A DNA stretch of 64,000 nt from NCBI GenBank assembly GCA_026122225.1, contig JANEZZ010002353.1, forward strand, positions 434,001-498,000, in the 5' to 3' direction. Made by a program: the position numbers and the translations under genes. The number at the start of each line of letters is the position of its first letter. Positions within the stretch are counted from its first letter, which is position 1. Shown one piece after another: positions 57,138 to 64,000 of this stretch. Source of the stretch: Heloderma charlesbogerti (Eukaryota; Chordata; Lepidosauria; Squamata; Helodermatidae). The notes below the pieces were generated by a model. It did not search any database, was not told where the DNA came from, and saw nothing but the letters and a program-made list of their open reading frames with translations.

Positions 57138-57607
57138 CTTTGTTGTTGTTTATTTGTTCAGTCACTTCCGACTCTTCGTGACTTCATGGACCACCCCACA
57201 CCAGAGCTTCCTGTCGGCCGTCGCCACCCCCAGCTCCCCCAAGGTTGAGTCCGTCACCTCCAGAATATCATCCATCCATCTTGCCCTTGGTCGGCCCCTC
57301 TTCCTTTGGCCTTCCACTTTCCCTAGCATCAGCATCTTCTCCAGAGTATCCTGTCTTCTCATTATGTGGCCAAAGTACTTCAGTTTTGCCTTTCATATCA
57401 GTTCCTCAAGTGAGCAGTCTGGCTTGATTTCCTGGAGTATGGACTCGTTTGATCTTCTTGCAGTCCAAGGCACTCTCAGAATTTTCCTCCAGCACCACAG
57501 TTCAAAAGCATCTATCTTCTTTCGCTCAGCCTTCCTTATGGTCCAGCTCTCGCAGCCATAGGTTACTACGGGGAATACCATTGCTTGAACTATGCGGACC
57601 TTTGTTG

Positions 57608-58575
57608 TCAGTGTGATGTCTCTGCTCCTATTTTATCAAGATTTGTCATTGCTCTCCTCCCAAGTAGTAAACGTCTTCTGATTTCCTGGCTGCAGTCAGT
57701 GTCTGCAGTAATCTTTGCGCCTAGAAAGACAAAGTCTGTCACTGCCTCCACGTTTTCTCCCTCTATTTGCCAGTTATCAATCAAGCTGGTTGCCATAATC
57801 TTGGGTTTTTTGAGGTTTATCTGCAACCCAGCTTTTGCACTTTCTTCTTTCACCTTTGTCATAAGGTTCCTCAGCTCCTCCTCGCTTTCAGCCATCAAAG
57901 TGGTATCATCTGCATATCTGAGATAGTTAATGTTTCTTCCAGTGATTTTAACTCCAGCCTTGGCTTCATCAAGCCCAGCACGTCGCATGATGTGTTCTGC
58001 GTACAGGTTGAATAGGTAGGGTGAGAGTATACAACCCTGCCGTACTCCTTTCCCAATCCTAAACCAGTCCGTTGTTCCGTGGTCTGTTCTTACCGTTGCT
58101 ACTTGGTCGTTATACAGATTCCTCAGGAGGCAGACAAGATGATTTGGTATCCCTATACTACCAAGAACTTGCCACAATTTATGATGATCCACACAGTCAA
58201 AGGCTTTAGAATAGTCAATAAAACAGAAATAGATGTTTTTCTGAAACTCCCTGGCTTTCTCCATTATCCAGCGGATATTGGCAATTTGGTCTCTAGTTCC
58301 TCTGCCTTTTCTCAACCCAGCTTGTACATCTGGCAATTCTCGTTCCATGAATTGCTGGAGTCTACCTTTCAGGATCTTGAGCATGTGATTACCTTACTGG
58401 GATGTGAAATAAGTGCCACTGTTCGATAGTTTGAACATTCTTTGGTGCTTCCCTTTTTTGGTATGGGGATATAAGTTGATTTTTTCCAGTCTGATGGGCC
58501 TTCTTGTGTTTTCCAAATTTGCTGGCTTTTGGCATGCATCACCTTGACAGCATCATCTTGCAAGATTTTAAACAA
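57608..58575 (-). pseudogene. RTE reverse transcriptase (second lineage)
   Basis: Two overlapping frames cover the whole domain: 58369-58575 (KILQDDAVKVMHAKSQQIWK, STYIPIPKKGSTKECSNYRT, VALISH) and 57608-58384 (PDVQAGLRKGRGTRDQIANI, YFCFIDYSKAFDCVDHHKLW with motif A, GKGVRQGCILSPYLFNLYAE with motif B, YLRYADDTTLMAESEEEL with motif C). The active-site aspartates are all present. One frameshift near 58380 (after SHPSKV) and one near 57608 separate it from neighbouring parts. Arginine is intact in GKGVRQGC, unlike in both BovB copies. Confidence 0.9.
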
Positions 58576-58619
58576 TTCAGCTAGGATACTGTCGTCTTCT
58601 GCTGCCTTGTTATTAGCAA

Positions 58620-59165
58620 TGCTTCTTAAGGCTCATTCAACCTCACTTTTCAGGATGTCTGGCTCTAACTCACTGACCACACTGTCAAATCTATCCCCGA
58701 TATTATTATCCTTCCTACACAGTATTCTTGCCACCTTTTCTTGATCTCTTCTGCTTCTGTTAGGTCCTTGCCATCTTTGTTTTTGATCATACCCATTTTT
58801 GCCTGGAATTTACCTCTGATGTTTCTAATCTTCTGGAAGAGGTCTCTTGTCCTTCCTATTCTATTATCTTCCTCCACTTCTGCACATTGCTTGTTTAAAA
58901 ATAATTCCTTATCTCTTCTGGCTAACCTCTGGAATTTTGCATTTAATTGGGCATATCTCCTCCTTTCACTGTTGCCTTTTGCTTTCCTTCTTTCTTGGGC
59001 TACTTTCAGCGTCTCAGCAGACAGCCATCTTGCCTTCTTGGTTTTCTTTTTCTTTGGGACGTTGTTTGTTGCCGCCTCCTGAACAATGTTGCAAACTTCT
59101 GTCCATAGTTTTTCCGGGACCCTGTCTACTAAATCTAGTCCCTTAAATCTATTCTTCACCTCCAC
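58620..59165 (-). pseudogene. RTE linker region (second lineage)
   Basis: The minus frame encodes NRFKGLDLVDRVPEKLWTEV, CNIVQEAATNNVPKKKK, ARWLSAETLKVAQERRKAKG and EEIKKRWQEY. It is rich in lysine, arginine and glutamate and connects endonuclease to RT as in BovB. The same motifs are readable, frameshifted, in the 40114 copy at 41140-41620. The family order breaks after RWQEY: the next frame has the segment just before the RT fingers. Confidence 0.82.
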
Positions 59166-59975
59166 TGCATATTCATGAGGAATATTATTGAGCTCATATC
59201 TAACTGATCTGTGGGTCTTCCCTATTCTCTTTAGTCTGATTCTAAATTGTGCAATAAGAAGTTCGTGATCTGAACTACAGTCAGCTCCAGGTCTTGTTTT
59301 TACCGACTGTGTAGATGTCCGCCACCTTTGGCTACAAAGGATGTAGTCAGTCCGATTTTGGTGTCGACCATCTTGTAAAGTCCATGTATAAAGTCATCTT
59401 TTAGGTTGTTGGAAGAGAGTGTTTATTATGCACAGTGAGTTGTCTTGGCAAAATTCTATCAGCCTATGTCCTGCTTCATTTTGTTCTCCCAGACCATGCT
59501 TGCCTGTCATTCCAGGTGTCGTTTGACTACCCACCTTAGCATTCCAGTCTCCTGTAATGAAAATAACATCTCTTTTTGGCATATTATCTAGTAGGTGCTG
59601 CAGATCCTCATAGAACTGATCTACTTCTGCTTCTTCAGCATCTGTGGTTGGGGTATATATTTGGATCACTGTGATGTTAAATGGCTTACCCTGAATTCGA
59701 ATTGAGATCATTCTATCGTTTTTTGGATTGTATCCAAGCACTGCTTTAGCCACTTTATTATTAATTATGAAGGCTACTCTTCTTCTGTGGTCTGCTTGTC
59801 CACAGTAGTAGATCTGGTGGTCATCTGATGTGAAGTGGCCCATTCCAGTCCATTTCAGTTCACTGACACCCAAAATGTCTATATTTAATCTTGACATCTG
59901 CCCAATAACCACATCCAGTTTTCCCTGGCTCATAGATCTTACATTCCAGGTTCCTATGGTGTGTTGATCTTTAGA
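59150..59975 (-). pseudogene. RTE endonuclease domain (second lineage)
   Basis: The frame 59394-59933 encodes KLDVVIGQMSRLNIDILGVS, ELKWTGMGHF, NDRMISIRIQGKPFNITVIQ, IYTPT, FITGDWNAKVGSQTTPG and IINTLFQQPKR. After one frame break near 59394 the domain continues in another frame with DYILCSQRWR, RPGADCSSDHELLIAQ. The DWN and SDH catalytic motifs of the apurinic-endonuclease fold are both retained. The methionine at 59931 is internal: codons GTWNVRS-like precede it. Confidence 0.85.
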
Positions 59976-60335
59976 ACATCGGATTCATCGTTCACCACCA
60001 GCACCATCGGCCGCTAGCCGTCCTTTCGGCTTTGAGCTAGCGGCGTCATCACATCTGGGGCTAGTTGAACTTATCCTCTGTTCCTCCCCAGTAGTATTTT
60101 GATGATCTTCCGACCTGGGAGTCCCATCTTCCGATGGTATACCGACATATCTCTGGTTGTACTGATCCATTTAGTTTTCATGGCAAGAATACTGGGGTGG
60201 GTTGCCGTTACCTTCCCCAGGGATAGTATTTAGTCTGACCTCTCTGCCATGACATTCCTGTCTTAAGTGTCCCATCACGGTTTAGCTCAGGCATCATTGA
60301 GGTGCTCAAGCTCCAGCACCATAACAAGGTAACGA

Positions 60336-61192
60336 TGATTATTTCTTCAAGGCAGTCCATTCTTCCTTAGTGACAGGGAAGAACTATTACTTCTTTTTGC
60401 ACCAGCCTTTCAAATATGTAAAGATCTGTCATGGTGTCTCTTCCTACTAACCTACTTGGTTTGGTCATGTGTATGTTTTGTTTTTGGCTAAACAAAGTCT
60501 ATCATCAGTCTTTACTTTCTTTAACTTATTTTTAAAATAGACATAGAAGTATAGACCACAGAAATATTTTTTTTCCAGATGCAATTGTATAACTGCAAAA
60601 TGGTGGAATTGGGGAGAGAAAGTATATGGTGAGAGCCTTAACCCATACAAAGAAGACAAAATCAGGGAGACCTGCATGCTTCATGGTTCTCAGATGGTGT
60701 TAATGGATAAAGTAGAGGTAATTGCTATCTTTAGGTCCTAGAGTCTATTTCAGCAGCCAGTTGGGCAGTGTGGCGGGGGGCAATGTGTCCCTTCGAACCC
60801 CAGATGTTTCTCACCCATATTCTAGACCTAGGGCAGCTTGGTACTTTCCCCCATTATTCACTAAAATTCATTTTGAATATGTAACACTTGCTTGTGGTTG
60901 TTGTGTTGTGTGAACCCGGCAAGCGTGGGTTATATGAGGGTTAAACAAGGATATGGAGCTACTGCCTATTGCCAGAAAGCTTCTGGTGCCATAATAAAAT
61001 AATAAATAGGGGATGAGAACATGCTTCTTTCTTACCATGTGGTTCTGCGTGTGTTGTGTGTGATTTATATAGCTTCATCAATGAGTATGGTGTTTCACAG
61101 ATTACAAGAGGACAAGTCTCTGCCCTGAGGAGCTTTCACTCTAAAATTTAACACAGGAGAAATAGAGGAAGTTGAGGCAGCGGTGCTTGATG
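60336..61192. other. Unique DNA with a short exon-like bracket
   Basis: A 50-base stretch at 60579-60628 follows a strong acceptor (tttttttttccag) and precedes atatg|gtgaga. Two frames are open. No family recognised and too short to trust. Confidence 0.3.
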
Positions 61193-61282
61193 GCATGATC
61201 CTAAGCAGGTTTACTCAGAAGAAAGTCCCACTCAGTTGAGTGAGACGTTATTCCTTAAAAGGTGTGTTTAGGTTTACAGCCT
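61193..61282. mobile_element. GCAATCCTAT palindromic MITE
   Basis: tgatcctaagcaggtttact, cagaagaaagtcccactcag and gtgtttaggtttacagcc follow the family order. Eroded at the right end. Confidence 0.6.
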
Positions 61283-61429
61283 AAATTAGTGTTTATAGTT
61301 TACTTTGCTCTTCTTTGTGGAAAATGATGTATTTGGAAGAGTGAGGTAGAATGTATGGATGTATGAGCTAGAATCCCCTCTGTGAGATCAGAGACAACAT
61401 GGAAAGACCCATGCTGGCTGGCCTCCAAG

Positions 61430-61689
61430 GTCACAAAATCCACCTTGGAGAGGGGGGAAAGGGGGCATTCTGTTGGCAGAAGCTATCCTGACCCTCTTCC
61501 AGCCTCCTGCCCTCCCCCTCTGAATCCCCTCTAGTGAAAAACGCAATGATTGGAGGATGGGGAGGCAAAGATAGCCTCTGCCGCTCTTCCTGCCCCACCT
61601 GCCTCAGTCCGGCAAGGCATTGTATACATGGAAGCCTCCAAATTCGGAGGCTTCTATCTCGTGAGTACACAACCCATAGGATTGCACCC
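61430..61689. mobile_element. Harbinger-like MITE, right part
   Basis: It ends cataggattgcaccc followed by TAA, as in 50709-51087. The interior shares tagtgaaaaa-gca and a small hairpin (aagcctccaaattcggaggctt). The left end is not preserved. Confidence 0.55.
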
Positions 61690-61799
61690 TAAAGCTCAAA
61701 ATAGCCCCAATACATTGTTTCATCCAATCCGTAGCTGGTAGGTGCTAGAAAACTGCTACTGGCTTCCTGCTGTTCCTCAATTTAAAGGGTCTAAAGTGA

Positions 61800-61861
61800 T
61801 ACAGTCTCCACTGTTCTGTGGCCCCTCAGACAATGTCTAGGGCCATAGGATTGCCCCCTTA
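61800..61861. mobile_element. Harbinger-like MITE end
   Basis: gtggcccctcagacaatgtc followed by tagggccataggattgcccc is the inverse of the left end of the 50709 copy (gcaatcctatggcccctaga then cattgtctgagggggcca). TTA follows. Confidence 0.6.
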
Positions 61862-63294
61862 GTTTGTGTGGTATTAGTGTTCACTACAGGTTACGGTATT
61901 ATAGTTCTAAATGTTGTAAACTAAATGATACATTGCATTTTTAAATTGTTCCTCCCCCACCCCTCTCCTCTTTGGATTTGAACTAGAAAATAGTCTAAAA
62001 AGTGATGCTTGTTCAGCCTTAAGTACACAATGCATAGGCTTGTGAAAAGTGAAAGCTTTTAAACATTTGCCTATTTAAACAAAATATTCTGCATAATTTG
62101 GAATAACAAGCACGTTCACTATTTTGCTTAAACAATAATATTGCTTAAGAGGAACTTTGCTGTTACTGTCATTACCTGACAAGATTTCTTAATTGCAGAC
62201 CACAAACTCAGATGTGGTTGTGTTTTGGTGCAGCCAAAAAATAGTAATAAAAACACATGAATAGCTTAAAGCCGCATCTCCCATTCGTACCCTTCATTAT
62301 TAAACATGTGGCAGGCTAGCAGAGCATCCCCTTCATATGGCTTCTTTGTGGAATCTGATTTTACTTCTGTGGAGGACTTGAGACCTGTATCTACTTTTAC
62401 TACCATTGTTTAATATGTTGGAGCCAACAGCATGTCAGTTGTCGTCTAAAAAGTCAAAATAATTTGTTACCTGCTAAGAAGGCTTACAGTCTTTACTGGG
62501 ACTAGACAGATCAGGACAGACAGGTCAGGGGTTGTCAGATGGATAGCAACAATGAATTTTTATGTTTAAATTTGTTTGCCATCAAACCAACCATTTTGCT
62601 AGTAAGATTGTTATCAGAGTCATAATTAATGACTGACAAGACTATTATTGATAAAAGGTGTACTTTGTGGTGTTGGAGTTTCTCTTTTAGCATCAAATAC
62701 TTCAAATAACAGTGATTTAAACACCTGATTCTCATGTAGGAAGAACACCTTTTATCTATTTTTCCTGTGCTAGAATTGTATAGTTGGGGGTGGGTGGGTG
62801 GAAACCTAAATGTTCCCACCCTTACTTTATACCTTCCCTTGAAATGCAGTTTGCTATTCAGAGATCAGCTCTGTGTGGACATGAATGTCATACAGATGAG
62901 TAGCTGTAGAACCATGCAAGGGCGTAGTAGGAGAGGACTTATTTGCATTGCCTCTCTATGGAGACTGGTTGTGTTGTCTGGAGCAGACTCCCCATTCCCT
63001 TTTCTAAAGAACTGTTTGAAAGGAAAGGAGTGCTGTTTCTGCAGTTTGCATGAGAAGCATGAGTTTATGCTTTGGAATGTGAAGGTAGGGTATTTGGAAA
63101 GAGGGGTAGTGGGAGGAAAGTGGCTTATCTCAGTCAAAATACATTTCTTGATCAAACCTCTGTTGCTGCCTAAATGCATCCATATATATTGTAGTATGAG
63201 CAAAATGAATTATGTACTGAACAGAAGACATAAAAATAGCCTTGTAGGTTGAACTAAAACAAGTAGCTTGATAATAATGTGTATGTTACTTTGA
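61862..63294. other. Unique AT-rich DNA, no gene seen
   Basis: A 161-codon + frame (62767-63252) and the antisense frame 62865-63203 cover the same bases. Neither has a recognised motif. No repeats recognised. Confidence 0.4.
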
Positions 63295-63315
63295 AAAGAA
63301 AGGTGGTTATATAGG

Positions 63316-63704
63316 CCAGTGAAATCAACATTTGACCCAGATATTTATAATAATAAGCTAAAAATAGGGGTGTGTTTTTTTTTAAATCACAGCTATCAAA
63401 ATGTTCCTTTGATAGCTGTGATAAATGTAGGGAACGTCTCCAAAGATCCTAGTTTTAACATTCCTATTCAAAATTGTTCTCTGAGATCTTTTGAGCATTT
63501 TAAGGGCAAGAACATTCAGTTTGGTTCACTAGGCGTAGAGATGGTTCTTTTAGCAAGGAATTTGCCATTTTCCAGTATGTTGGTTTTCTTCCAAGATGGA
63601 GGGTTGAGGACCTTCAGTATGTTTTTCACGGCTATCAAAGAGTATACCTTGCCATTTTCAGCATTTTATTCTAAATGCCTGGGTCAAATGCTAATTTCAC
63701 TGGA
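63316..63704. repeat. Long inverted repeat (~390 bp)
   Basis: The left arm ccagtgaaatcaacatttga, cccagatatttataataa (63316-63353) matches the inverse of the right arm (ccagtgaaattagcatttga, cccaggcatttagaataa; 63667-63704) with few changes. The match continues inward through aatgctgaaaatggc-type sequence to a shared tttgatagc-gtga motif. The centre (63460-63600) is unique. I cannot name the family; old conserved palindromic repeats of vertebrates have this form. Confidence 0.8.
63386..63422. repeat. Perfect 15-bp stem, 7-base loop hairpin
   Basis: atcacagctatcaaa (63386-63400) is followed by atgttcc and then by the exact inverse tttgatagctgtgat (63408-63422). A third, one-base-different copy of the motif (cacggctatcaaa) lies at 63627-63639 in the right arm. 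Confidence 0.95.
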
Positions 63705-64000
63705 CAAATATGCTCAAACTAACATTTTCTTCCCACTTTCTGTTCAGCAATCTCCATTTCCCTTTTTACATAAAGGGAGTTGTACACAGATGGACTACTG
63801 GGGTATGCAAGGTCACATAGACACTCTCTCACCCTCAGGGCATAGATCACAGTATCCCTATCTCATTTTGGACATGAAATCATTTAAATTAAATCATAGA
63901 TGCAGAGATCTCATTCCATTTATCAGTTTTCTCCCAAGGATTGAAAAAAATCCACACGTGCCCTCAGGTATCTAAAATGTAATAGAAGTTCTAAAAGTGT

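Larger units (their letters stand above)
57138..60335 (-). mobile_element. Second-lineage RTE (BovB-related) LINE, nearly full length
   Basis: This is the most complete LINE in the window, about 3.2 kb on the minus strand. It runs from a 5' region (on + ggggtgggttgccgttacct) through endonuclease, linker, reverse transcriptase and C-terminal domain to the 3' end at 57138 (on + gttgtttatttgttcagtca). It differs from the BovB copies throughout (for example KITADTDCSQEIRRR against KITADGDCSHEIKRR). Only a few frame breaks separate the domains, suggesting a relatively young insertion. The 47172 fragment belongs to the same subfamily. Confidence 0.92.
63295..63975 (+). other. Long open frame over the inverted repeat, uncertain
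   Basis: The frame is open from 63295 to a stop at 63973-63975, with no ATG at its beginning (the nominal start at 63319 is GTG). Two hundred or more codons without a stop in AT-rich DNA is unusual, but the translation (for example KIGVCFFLNHSYQNVPLIAV, GLRTFSMFFTAIKEYTLPFS) matches nothing I know. The inverted repeat means the ends encode unrelated peptides from the same arms. I regard it as non-coding unless shown otherwise. It could also be one large exon continuing no further than 63975. Confidence 0.2.

Noticed and set aside
60579..60628. Possible 50-base exon with strong pyrimidine tract
   Set aside because: Too short to judge by coding content. Two frames are open and no partner exon was found.
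62767..63252. 161-codon + frame as a gene
   Set aside because: No motif, no splice or promoter context, and the antisense strand is open over the same region. Likely chance.

Overview
The window looks like squamate reptile (lizard or snake) nuclear DNA. The evidence is the combination of repeats, not any single gene: BovB-type RTE LINEs, CR1 and L2 LINE tails, CORE/MIR-like and BovB-tailed SINEs, a DIRS retrotransposon, a Penelope-like fragment, and many short palindromic DNA transposons. I recognise no intact host protein-coding gene. Almost every long open frame is a decayed transposon or chance. Species and locus cannot be told from the sequence.

Layout. Positions 1-300 are CpG-rich and G+C-rich and contain a strong splice-donor-like site at 20/21, which suggests a promoter or first-exon edge followed by a long first intron on the + strand. 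From 0.4 to 9 kb there is AT-rich unique DNA with a truncated BovB (4.0-5.0 kb, minus) and a CORE-SINE (7.4 kb). From 9.5 to 13.8 kb is a nested zone: a CR1 3' end, a Penelope-like element split by a Harbinger-like MITE, a pair of about 103-base direct repeats around both, and an L2 split by a second MITE of the same family. From 14 to 31 kb come SINEs, MITEs, a BovB fragment and two weak candidate exons (30947-31030 and 31501-31576).

From about 31.66 to 37.49 kb lies a DIRS-like element with inverted termini, gag, reverse transcriptase (YIDD), RNase H and tyrosine recombinase remnants, interrupted by two L2 tails. From 40.1 to 42.75 kb is a BovB copy with both ends, a probable target-site duplication and two internal deletions. 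A second RTE lineage is present as a 3' fragment (47.2-47.6 kb) and a nearly full-length minus-strand copy (57.1-60.3 kb). The last kilobase holds a long palindromic repeat overlapping an unusually long open frame (63295-63975).

How the parts relate. The LINEs supply the enzymes that SINEs depend on, and a SINE tail at 55.6 kb resembles RTE sequence. Nesting gives a partial relative chronology: DIRS and Penelope are older than the L2 and MITE insertions inside them. No prokaryotic features, CRISPR arrays, rRNA genes or intact tRNA genes were seen.
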